Source: Bacteroidetes bacterium GWF2_35_48 (GTDB lineage: Bacteria; Bacteroidota; Bacteroidia; Bacteroidales; GWF2-35-48). Taken from it: a DNA stretch of 43,643 nt. Positions 36,401 through 43,643 of this stretch are shown here, piece after piece. The position numbers and the translations under genes are program-made. Below the pieces are notes generated by a model that had not been told where the DNA came from, did no database searches, and saw only the letters and a program-made list of their open reading frames with translations. Positions within the stretch are counted from its first letter, which is position 1. Every line of letters begins with the position of its first letter. Location of the stretch: the NCBI GenBank assembly GCA_001769125.1, contig MEOG01000002.1, positions 1-43,643 on the forward strand, in the 5' to 3' direction.

Positions 36401-39400
36401 CACTAAATGTTTCATCCTGTTCAAGATCCGTGTCATCCAGAATCAAAGGTTCTATATTCAAAACTACACTTCCTGCCGGAATAATAATAGAACCGGGGAT
36501 GGAAGGAAGATTGTAATCATCCCCATCTCCTAAAGCTGTAATAGGTGTTACAGTGTAATCAACAGTAACATCAGCGCCTGAAGCAGCAGAAAGCGAAACC
36601 TGAATCAAGCCAGGAGATACACTTTCATCGCCCCCTGATGCAGCCTGTGTAAATTGAACAGTTGGTATTCCATCATTATCATTAATTGTATAAGTATAGG
36701 ATGTGTTCGTTAAAGCAAGATTACAATTAACAGGCGTTTGTAAAGAAACAATAACAGTTTCATTTGTTTCGTATAAAAAATCATCGGTAACGGTAAAAGT
36801 AAAACTCCCTGTTGTAAGACCTGCAGGAACAACAACATTAGCGGAAATTAATGTAAAATCCACACCACCACCAGTTGCAGTACCTCCGGAGACATAAAAA
36901 TTAGCCTGTGTAGGGTTTAAGGCATCTGCAACATTAATTTCAACATTTAAAGTAATAACATCCACACTTTCATCACCACTGGAACTGGTAGTTGAGAAGC
37001 TTATTTTTCTTGGATTGTCATCATCCTGAATTGTTAAAATATGACTTTGATTGGAACCAATGATAGCCCCATTTGCATTCGCAAGGGTTACAATAACTGT
37101 TTCATCTGATTCAAGAAGCACATCGTTGAAGATTCCAACCTGAACATAAGTAAACAGATTTCCGGGAGTAATAGTTGCTGTAAGAGGAGGGACAATACTA
37201 TAATCTGCATCTGTTGCAGTTCCACCTGTTACAGAAAAATCTACAGTAACATTAGACAAAGAAGGAGTACTAAGAATAACTTTCAATAATGCTGGTCCAT
37301 TGGGTTCAAAAATACCAGAATTTGCAAGTTCAAACTGAATAACCCTTCTTGCAACAGCAATGGTAACAAAATCAAGATCATTAATTATTACATTACTGGC
37401 AGAATAACAGGTACCGTCTTCTAATAAAAGTGGATATTGTGTTGCACCGGAGCTGAAATCGCCATCTGCATCAACTAGCAGGACATAAGTTTCATACCCT
37501 ACGGGGGGTGCCGGAAAACCAGCAACATCTATTGTAGCAGTAACAGAAGTAATAGTTCCACCTGTCTGATCGAACCACCACTCACGCGCAATTCGTTGAA
37601 TATTACTACCTGCATTCGGAGCTTCTGTTGTTGTCCATGAAGATACAGATGCATTATCGTGCCCAAAAAGCATATACACATTATTTGCAAGACCAGCAGG
37701 ACTACTGATCTTTAAAATATCGGCAGACATTGCAGCTAAATGGTTGGTTGCATCAGATGCCTGACCTACGCCTGCAACATCGTAATTATGGGCAACATCT
37801 AAAGTATATTTATCATTTGAAATAGTAATATTATATTTTGAACTTAAATAATTATCTACAATGATTCTCTGCGCTTCATTCAGATATTTATTATACACAA
37901 TTATTTCAGAAAGATCGCCTGTATAATGTGCCGCGCCATCGGTAGTTGCACCTACCGTGAATAAACCCGGATTAGCAGAAGTTGCTAAAATAGTATTATT
38001 ACTTGTCGTTAATGTTGTTTCATCTATCAGATTATTTCTGAGTGGACCTGTATTTGTAACTCTGTTCGCTGCAATATGTGCATTTCCATTATTACAGACT
38101 CCTCCATCAATGAAATCATCCTGCCCTCCTCCTCGCCGAACATAAAAACCAGCTTCCGTGGCTGTACTATTAATTACTCCCTCTAATAAAGGATTGGTTT
38201 CTGTAGCATCTCTTTTAAAAGACCAAAACCTTCCTGCATTATTTGTTGTTGTTTTAAAAACAGTGAAAGCAGATACATTTTGAATAGCTCCTCCTAATAC
38301 AGCATTTGAAGCAGGTCCCTTAACGATATCATCTGATCCATCAAAACGCACTACTGGTCTGCCATTTAAAATGTTTGTATAAAATACAGGTTGCTTGCTT
38401 CCGGTTGCCTGAGATATGTTATTTGCATTTCCTGAAAAATCATTCCATTGCTGAATAGGGTTTCCATTTGTTGCAGGAGTAATCCCGGCATCTGAATACA
38501 ATCCTACATCCCCTTTCAACCAAAGCAAATTTGTATTTCTGTCTCCGACCCCACCCGGACCCGTATAACCCAATGATCCTTCATCGTCATAAATCGTATA
38601 CGTACATTGCGTATTTACACCAACACTTGCATTTGATGCACCCGTAATATCCACCTCAAAGGTTTCTGCATTTTCTGTTTCAGAGTCATTAATAATTGAA
38701 GCGCTTATATAAGCAGACAATGTGCCAGCAGGAATAATTACAAAATAAGGAGTTTCTAAAATAAAATCATCACCATTTGTTGCAGAAACATCAGTAACAG
38801 TATAATTAACCGTAACATCCTGCCCTGAAATTGTTGAAAGACTTACCTCCATTTTACCAGGAGTAACATCTTCGGCTCCTCCGGCTGCAACCCATGTAAA
38901 CTGAACAGAGGGTACAACATCATTATCTGTGATTGTATAGGTATAGGTATAATTGGGACTAAGAGCCAAACAACCATTTTGTGGATTTGAAAGCTGAATA
39001 ATAACCGTTTCACTTGGCTCACTTAAGAAATCTTCAGAAATCTGTAAAGTAATAGTTGTGGTAGTTGAGGTATTATCTCCCGGAATAGTAGCAGTAATTT
39101 CTGTCAACCCGTAGTCAGAAAAAAGACCTGCTGTGCCACCAATAACAAAGAAATCAACTGTAATAGGAGAAGTACTTGGCAATGTCGCCTGTATTGTTAT
39201 TGTAACATTACCAACACTTTCAAGACCTGAACCGGTAAGTGTCTGGAAACTTATTTTTCTTGCATTATCATCATCGTGAATGGTAAACGTAAATGTAGAA
39301 TTCGTTCCGATAACAACTCCTGCAGAAGGATTGGACAAAGTAAGAATAACCGTTTCATCTGATTCTACAGTTATATCGTCAATAACAGTTAAACTAATAA

Positions 39401-42400
39401 TAGTACTTGTATTTCCTGCTGTGATTGTAGCGGTTCCATTTGCAAGAATAAAATCATTGCCAACTGCGGGACCCGGTGTAGCCGTACCACCTGTTACAGC
39501 ATAATCAACTGTAACATCAGTAGCCATAGGATGATTAATACTAATGGTAATAAAACCCGGACCCTGTGGTTCCAGACAACTTCCTGTTGTAGCAGAAAAT
39601 TGAATCAATGTTTTGCTACATCCTACTGCGAACATATAATTGTCTGACACTACCACATTCGTTACAGAATAAGTACCGTCTCCGTTATCAGTCATTTTGT
39701 ATTGTGTGGCACCTGTAGTGAAATCTCCATCTGCATCTACAAGTAAAATGTAATTATCATAACCTGCAGGAAGGGCAGGTAGCAAGGAGGTTTCAAAAGT
39801 TACAGAAACATTGTTAATTGCAGTAGCACCGGTAATATTTGTTCTCCATTCTCTGGCAAGGCGATAAAAATTTGATATTCCTGAAGGGATTTCAGAAGTA
39901 GTCCATGCGGCGATGCTTGCATTGTCGTGACCAAAAAGCATAAAACTGCTGTTTGCCATTGGGGTTGGACCGCTAACCATAAAAATACCTCCACTCATGG
40001 CAGCAGTATGTAAACTACCATCACTAGCTTGTCCAACTCCTGCAACTTCGTATTTATGGGAGTTATGAATGAAAATATCATTTGCAATGGAAATTCCATA
40101 CTTTTCAGCAAGATAATTCTCAACTATAATCCTTTGTGCCTCGTTCAAGCAACGTGTATACAATATGTATTCAGCGACATCGCCCATATATTGCATGTTA
40201 GAACTGGTTCGTGCGCCTAATGTAAATGGACTTGTATTATCATTTACTCCTAAAATATCTTTGTTGTCGTTATCCCGTTGAGTGCCTTGTGTGAAAAAAA
40301 GTCTGTCTGCTCCTGCAATAGGTTGATTCGAAAACAGGGCGCTCATTAAATACGTGTTACCGTTATTATACACCAAAGAGTTATCAGAAAAATAATCGTC
40401 TTGCGGATTAGTGGATTTTCTGTTATAAATACCACATTTCCCTGAAGCACCATAATTTAAACAACCCTCGAGAAGAGGATTGTTTGATCCATCACGTTTT
40501 ACAGACCATATCCGGCTATCAGTAGTTGAACCACTTCTGAAAATTGTGAATGCAGATAAATTCTGAATACAACCCCCAAGCAGCGATGTACTGGAAGGTC
40601 CTGTTAATATATCATCAGTCCCATCAAAGCGCACAACAGGTTGCCCGTTCATTACACCAGTAACATAAGAAGGCTGTAAAGAACCTGTACCCTGAGACAG
40701 ATCATTGGAATTTCCGGAAGCATCTGGCCATGAGCTAACAGGAGAAGAAGAGAGATCGCCTGCTCGAAGCCATACAATATTGGTATGATAATCGCCAACG
40801 CCACCGGGACCTTTATAGCTCATTGAATTATCATTATCTGAAATAGTGTAGGTGGCCACACTGTTTGCGCCTATAGTAGCAGTAGCACCAGTAACTGTTG
40901 TCAATGTAACAGAAAAAGTTTCGTTCACTTCAACAATAGCATCATCTACAATGACAGGCTGAATATTTGCAGATAAAGAACCTGCAGGAATCGTAATAAA
41001 TCCATTCGCAAGAATGTAATCCACATTTGCAGTAGCAGAACCGGCAGCAACAGTATAATTGACAGAAATATTTCGTCCGGCAAGACTGTTAAGACTGACC
41101 TCCATTCTACCAGGAGACACATCTTCTGCGCCGCCGGGAGCAGTAAAAGAGAATTGAACTGTAGGTAAGGCATCATCGTCAGTAATTACATACACAAATT
41201 CTTTTGCCCCTGGATCTATTCCAGCCCCAACCGGGTTTGATAAAGCAATAGTGAAATCCTCATCGCCCTCACTTAAAATATCCTGACTTACAAACAATGT
41301 TATTGTTGCAGTTAAATCACCAGCAGAAATTATAAATGAACCAGAAAGTGAATAATCTACACCCCCTGAAGTAGCAGAGCCACTAGTAACAGAATAGTCA
41401 ACTGTAACATCAGAACCAGAAATCATATTCAATGTAACTTGTATAGGAATTCCAGTAGTTCCTTCATCATTTCCGTCAGAAGCTAAAGAAAAACCAACCA
41501 GAATAGGGTTATCATCATCATTAATATAAAATATATGTTGTAGTGAAGTTCCAAGTTGCCCAAAACTAACAGCATCAATATCAATAACAACTGTTTCATC
41601 TGGTTCAATGGTGGCATCATCCACTGCATCTATATAAATTTCGGTTGTGGTTGTTCCGGCAATTATTGTAATCGGACTTGGTGATGAGATAGAATAATCT
41701 GCAGGATCAAGAGCAGTACTTGCTCCATTGATAGAAAAAGTAACATCAATATCTGTACTTACAGCCCAGTTTAAGTTAACTTCAATAATATTAGTAATAT
41801 CGGGTTCTATTAAAGTAGAACTTACAATATTAAAAGAAACAACTGGTCGAACACAAGATATTGCAACATGAGAGCCATCAGCTAAAGAAATATTAGCAAC
41901 TTTATAAATACCCCCACCTTGAGGTATCAATCTTCTATTAGTAGAACCACTTGAAAAAACTCCGTCTGCATCAACCATTAAATAATAATCAGTATATTCT
42001 ACAGGAAGAGCAGGTAAGGTTGAAACATCAATATAAACATCCACGTTTCCAACAGAACCTGTTTGTTTTACAATCCAGTCCCTTTCAAGCCTCTGGATGT
42101 TTCCTAAAGTTGGCGTGTTTACGCTTGTCCATGCAGTAATATCTCCATTGTTATGTCCAAAAAACATCCATTCATCATTACCTAAATCTGTAGGATTATT
42201 TATTTGTAAAATTCCGGCAGACTTTGAATCATCATGTGGTGTAGCAGTACCTGATTTTCCTATCCCGCATAAATCTTGAGAATGTGTTGAATAGGGATAA
42301 AAATCATTAACAATCTCAATGTTATATTTTTGAGATAGATAATTTTCTACTATAATTTGTTCAGATCTATTTAATGCTGTGTTGTAAATAATTAATTCTC

Positions 42401-43145
42401 CTATGTCCCCTGAAAAAACTTTAACTCCATCCGTTTGAGCCCCAATAGTGAATAATCCAGTATTTCCAGCAACAGAGGCGACAATTTGGGGTGTGAAATT
42501 AAAATCAACACCATTGTAATATAAATATTGCTTATTTGTGGGTACTTTCGTATTAACAGATAAAATAAAATTAGTTCCATTATTATAAAAGCCATTGTCA
42601 GTCGTGTAATCATCTGCCCCCCCCCCTGCTCTTCTTGTATAAAAACCACCATTACGAGTACCTCCATTATTAAATACTGCTTCAAATAAAGGATTTGTGC
42701 CTGCGTCTCTTTTAAACGACCACATACGGCTATCTGTAGAAACCTGAGTTCTAAAAACGGTAAAAGCAGTAAGATTGGGCTGGTTGTTACCAATAATTGC
42801 ATTTGAAGCTGATCCGTTTATAATATCATCAATACCATCAAAACGAACTGCAGGGTAACCGGAAAAAACATCGGCAGCAAGAACAGGTTTTTTCGTGCCT
42901 GTTAATTGGTTTAAAGTAAATCCGTTTCCAGAAAAATCATTCCATTGCTGAATAGAAGAACCATTGGTAGCAGGAGTAACCCCGGCATCTGTATAAAGAC
43001 CGGCGTCTGCTTTTAACCAAAGGCGGGTATTGGCAGAATTACCAACACCACCAGGACCCGTTTGCGCAAACCCTGCCAAGGGAATAATTAACGCAAAAAA
43101 TAGCCCTAATTGACTAATAATATTTATTCTATGGCGTAAAAACAT
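33414..43145 (-). CDS. Giant modular LamG-like / Calx-beta surface protein, T9SS type A substrate
   Basis: A 3243-residue protein with a signal peptide (about 1-27, ending AGFAQ). Four modules begin with GPGGVG at residues 30, 779, 1529 and 2279. Each starts with a concanavalin/LamG-like domain (WLKADAGLYTDAG, VRFDGIDDI, FTVF..., IIVENYLSQKYNI). A conserved domain I recall as DUF8202 follows (VAGVGQASD...ILKI...FGHDNASIAAW...YVLLVDADGDF). The first three modules then carry three Calx-beta domains each (SGSDVTVDYSVTSGSATSGG...EGDEDFTIALSNP...TDDD). The fourth instead leads to a beta-helix-like stretch, an Fn3-like domain (INLINFDA...NDYFTVEKS...YYRLKQTDYDGKYTYS) and a type A sorting domain (about 3157-3243). 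Calx-beta domains bind calcium, so a calcium-stiffened surface fibre is likely. A G10 run interrupts module 1 without breaking the frame. Confidence 0.93.
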   Translation of the reverse strand: MFLRHRINIISQLGLFFALIIPLAGFAQTGPGGVGNSANTRLWLKADAGLYTDAGVTPATNGSSIQQWNDFSGNGFTLNQLTGTKKPVLAADVFSGYPAVRFDGIDDIINGSASNAIIGNNQPNLTAFTVFRTQVSTDSRMWSFKRDAGTNPLFEAVFNNGGTRNGGFYTRRAGGGADDYTTDNGFYNNGTNFILSVNTKVPTNKQYLYYNGVDFNFTPQIVASVAGNTGLFTIGAQTDGVKVFSGDIGELIIYNTALNRSEQIIVENYLSQKYNIEIVNDFYPYSTHSQDLCGIGKSGTATPHDDSKSAGILQINNPTDLGNDEWMFFGHNNGDITAWTSVNTPTLGNIQRLERDWIVKQTGSVGNVDVYIDVSTLPALPVEYTDYYLMVDADGVFSSGSTNRRLIPQGGGIYKVANISLADGSHVAISCVRPVVSFNIVSSTLIEPDITNIIEVNLNWAVSTDIDVTFSINGASTALDPADYSISSPSPITIIAGTTTTEIYIDAVDDATIEPDETVVIDIDAVSFGQLGTSLQHIFYINDDDNPILVGFSLASDGNDEGTTGIPIQVTLNMISGSDVTVDYSVTSGSATSGGVDYSLSGSFIISAGDLTATITLFVSQDILSEGDEDFTIALSNPVGAGIDPGAKEFVYVITDDDALPTVQFSFTAPGGAEDVSPGRMEVSLNSLAGRNISVNYTVAAGSATANVDYILANGFITIPAGSLSANIQPVIVDDAIVEVNETFSVTLTTVTGATATIGANSVATYTISDNDNSMSYKGPGGVGDYHTNIVWLRAGDLSSSPVSSWPDASGNSNDLSQGTGSLQPSYVTGVMNGQPVVRFDGTDDILTGPSSTSLLGGCIQNLSAFTIFRSGSTTDSRIWSVKRDGSNNPLLEGCLNYGASGKCGIYNRKSTNPQDDYFSDNSLVYNNGNTYLMSALFSNQPIAGADRLFFTQGTQRDNDNKDILGVNDNTSPFTLGARTSSNMQYMGDVAEYILYTRCLNEAQRIIVENYLAEKYGISIANDIFIHNSHKYEVAGVGQASDGSLHTAAMSGGIFMVSGPTPMANSSFMLFGHDNASIAAWTTSEIPSGISNFYRLAREWRTNITGATAINNVSVTFETSLLPALPAGYDNYILLVDADGDFTTGATQYKMTDNGDGTYSVTNVVVSDNYMFAVGCSKTLIQFSATTGSCLEPQGPGFITISINHPMATDVTVDYAVTGGTATPGPAVGNDFILANGTATITAGNTSTIISLTVIDDITVESDETVILTLSNPSAGVVIGTNSTFTFTIHDDDNARKISFQTLTGSGLESVGNVTITIQATLPSTSPITVDFFVIGGTAGLFSDYGLTEITATIPGDNTSTTTTITLQISEDFLSEPSETVIIQLSNPQNGCLALSPNYTYTYTITDNDVVPSVQFTWVAAGGAEDVTPGKMEVSLSTISGQDVTVNYTVTDVSATNGDDFILETPYFVIIPAGTLSAYISASIINDSETENAETFEVDITGASNASVGVNTQCTYTIYDDEGSLGYTGPGGVGDRNTNLLWLKGDVGLYSDAGITPATNGNPIQQWNDFSGNANNISQATGSKQPVFYTNILNGRPVVRFDGSDDIVKGPASNAVLGGAIQNVSAFTVFKTTTNNAGRFWSFKRDATETNPLLEGVINSTATEAGFYVRRGGGQDDFIDGGVCNNGNAHIAANRVTNTGPLRNNLIDETTLTTSNNTILATSANPGLFTVGATTDGAAHYTGDLSEIIVYNKYLNEAQRIIVDNYLSSKYNITISNDKYTLDVAHNYDVAGVGQASDATNHLAAMSADILKISSPAGLANNVYMLFGHDNASVSSWTTTEAPNAGSNIQRIAREWWFDQTGGTITSVTATIDVAGFPAPPVGYETYVLLVDADGDFSSGATQYPLLLEDGTCYSASNVIINDLDFVTIAVARRVIQFELANSGIFEPNGPALLKVILSTPSLSNVTVDFSVTGGTATDADYSIVPPLTATITPGNLFTYVQVGIFNDVLLESDETVIVTLANANGAIIGSNQSHILTIQDDDNPRKISFSTTSSSGDESVDVITLNVEINVADALNPTQANFYVSGGTATGGGVDFTLISANVVVPAGLTTGSFTFTVTDDFLYETNETVIVSLQTPVNCNLALTNTSYTYTINDNDGIPTVQFTQAASGGDESVSPGLIQVSLSAASGADVTVDYTVTPITALGDGDDYNLPSIPGSIIIPAGSVVLNIEPLILDDTDLEQDETFSVEITGATGATLGTILTNTYTIYDNDGIGFIGPGGVGNNYTDNNFNVLWLRADYGTNTTTSGSAVTYWNDLSGNGNNATSPSGKEPDYLTPAIGGMPAVRFTKANTDYMNYNYSGSSTVVDQPYSVFFVGARTTGNNGIVHPVLGGTTANLNQFITLEWTDQSTDASNIRFGQNTNYSIGTSALVPSTYGIYSGLFSTSTGRFFYQNSSTSLGTNATITAISSIPTAPAIGRNAANYGDVNIAELIQYRVFLNTAQKKIVENYLSTRYGIALGGNDKFDETGYAGFKYDLAGIGRDDASNFHTAAMSANILKVGGADNLGNGEFLLFAHDNGDITAWAATEVPNVFTERLALEWRFKESGGDLGSLTFTVDIASFPALSPGYQSYTLLVDADGDFSSGATIYPMASAGGTLYQALGVSIADNNFVAIGTIRNVTILAGNFDVGTNWSAGFSPGSGQHGIVLHNMLVNVNQTVGSIEISTGGSVTVNNNITLTINNGTITLNGGAFTANTNSTIAYTKTGDQPVAALIYSNLILGGSGIKILAGSITVNGSLNISNSSTTLDASSSGNYTITTSGNWNNSGSFIERLGTVEFIGNTNSSFNCGASQNYYNLKINKTGATDLSLFGTINILNNLNLTGGDLVLGDYDLVFSTGATISNGSATSYIQAHSVGVIKKNIASVPLIFDIPMGDNNNYTKFYFTLNSADLSSSYIMVNTRNAINPNLLASSSYINRYWTLEPSGITNPNYDITLTYIDADVVGFEANIFLSKYSGGTWTRSTTACNTVANLLTWAGVTSFSEYTGAGDNALPINLINFDAAINNDIVQLTWTTNSEINNDYFTVEKSTDLNNVSTVATVKGAGNSNILLNYMVFDYNPYEGVSYYRLKQTDYDGKYTYSAWIAIEYYVVKEVKKEVEVLVYPNPAGKGDRIYFSLKNLQEEKKVLVVVRDIMSREYFSKVFISDKEENSIFAIDPDSNIPPGIYLIIGTTENEIYNKKIIIK
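42617..42626 (-). repeat. G10 homopolymer run inside the 3243-residue gene
   Basis: Ten consecutive G on the coding strand encode part of R-A-G-G-G-A-D-D near residue 174. The equivalent stretch in module 3 encodes R-R-G-G-G-Q-D-D with interrupted codons and no run, so the protein does not require the homopolymer. Confidence 0.9.
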
Positions 43146-43578
43146 ATAGTTTTTTTTAATATAAATCTGTTCAATAACAGTGTACCAATCCTATATATAC
43201 GATAAAATTATTTTAAAGTTTCAAAAAAACATATAAATATAAATTATTTATTGTAATTTAGATGTATATTTTTGGCGAACCCTTTATTTTTGTTGATGAA
43301 AATAAAAAATTTGACCTTTCATATAATATATAATAATTGTACGTATATTATAAAATATTGTTACAAAATTTAAACATTTAGTCTACTTCGAAAAGTTCTT
43401 TTGACACAAATTGTTTTTTAAACACAAAGATAATCAACATATTAAACCTGCCTTGTAGATTTACCTGGTGAAAATTTACCTGTAATAAACAGCTACCGTG
43501 TGGACACATCTTTTTTTTAGCTGGATTTTGTCACAAAATTTGCATACTTAGTGCCTGCAAGAAAACATCAATTTCATC
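43146..43578. other. AT-rich region upstream of the giant-gene operon
   Basis: No gene was found in this gap. It should hold the promoter of the giant-gene operon, but no TTTG-N19-TAnnTTTG pair could be placed with confidence. The best A/T-rich -7 candidates lie at 43190-43220. A small palindrome, TTTTGT-C-ACAAAA, occurs near 43527, and ATTTACCTG occurs twice near 43458 and 43477. Confidence 0.45.
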
Positions 43579-43643
43579 GTTACGCTTGACCTGAAAAGTA
43601 GTCATGTACATTAGTACACTCCTAATTTTCAGGTCTTCGCAAG
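43579..43643. repeat. 65-bp nested-hairpin element, copy 2
   Basis: Same layout as copy 1: GTTACGCTT flank, outer 10-base stem (43588-43597 with 43626-43635), AGTCAT, inner 5-base stem (43605-43609 with 43614-43618, loop ATTA), ACTCCTAA, and TTCGCAAG. The window ends at the last conserved base, so the element may extend further. Confidence 0.85.

Noticed and set aside
27496-43145. Polyketide or peptide synthetase, suggested by gene size
   Set aside because: No adenylation, ketosynthase or carrier motifs occur. The signal peptides, beta-sandwich repeats and sorting domains show surface proteins.

Overview
The window looks like a chromosomal segment from a low-GC member of the Bacteroidota (an environmental Bacteroidia- or Cytophaga-like lineage). 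The clues are two type IX secretion (T9SS) type A sorting domains, one gliding-motility-associated (type B) C-terminal domain, a PorV/PorQ-family barrel, a TonB-dependent receptor with a carboxypeptidase-regulatory N-domain, LpxH-type lipid A synthesis, few Shine-Dalgarno sequences, and several TAnnTTTG-type -7 boxes. No rRNA, tRNA, CRISPR array, transposase, integrase or plasmid gene was seen. Nineteen genes are called, fifteen on the minus strand.

Layout. 1-3.6 kb: three minus-strand housekeeping genes (acyl-CoA ligase, Maf nucleotide pyrophosphatase, LpxH). 3.7-3.95 kb: heptanucleotide tandem repeats. 4-7 kb: a secreted M1 metallopeptidase with a barrel-like C-terminal half. 7.3-12 kb, plus strand: an 11-TPR exported protein coupled to an AEC-family permease, then a TPR/membrane/PP2C (SpoIIE-type) signalling phosphatase carrying an in-frame palindromic insertion. 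12-13 kb: HIT hydrolase and greA. 13-22.2 kb: a tight three-gene operon (TonB-dependent receptor, 1418-residue exported protein, PorV/PorQ-family barrel), with a candidate promoter at its head and a terminator at its tail. 22.6-23.5 kb: a divergent pair, a very basic small secreted protein and a Rieske-fold-like lipoprotein without cluster ligands. 23.7-26.2 kb: ahcY and ribF. 26.5-43.1 kb: three cell-surface T9SS substrates, two of them giant (1973 and 3243 residues) and joined by an ATGA stop/start overlap.

How the genes work together. Most of the coding capacity serves the outer membrane and cell surface. The 13-22 kb operon reads as a receptor plus cargo plus cargo-specific T9SS shuttle. 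The two giant genes form an adhesin or matrix-protein operon. The housekeeping genes are ordinary.

The most unusual signals are non-coding or repeat-driven. (i) A 65-bp element occurs twice (23564 and 43579) with the same geometry, and its two nested stems change by compensated substitutions. (ii) A CCATGG-centred palindrome is inserted in frame in the phosphatase, with a sibling between maf and the ligase gene. (iii) Every tandem array in the gaps has a 7-bp period. (iv) A G10 run lies inside the first module of the 3243-residue protein and could allow phase variation. (v) That protein is built from super-modules of almost exactly 750 residues. I did not find a conventional defence, toxin or biosynthetic cluster.
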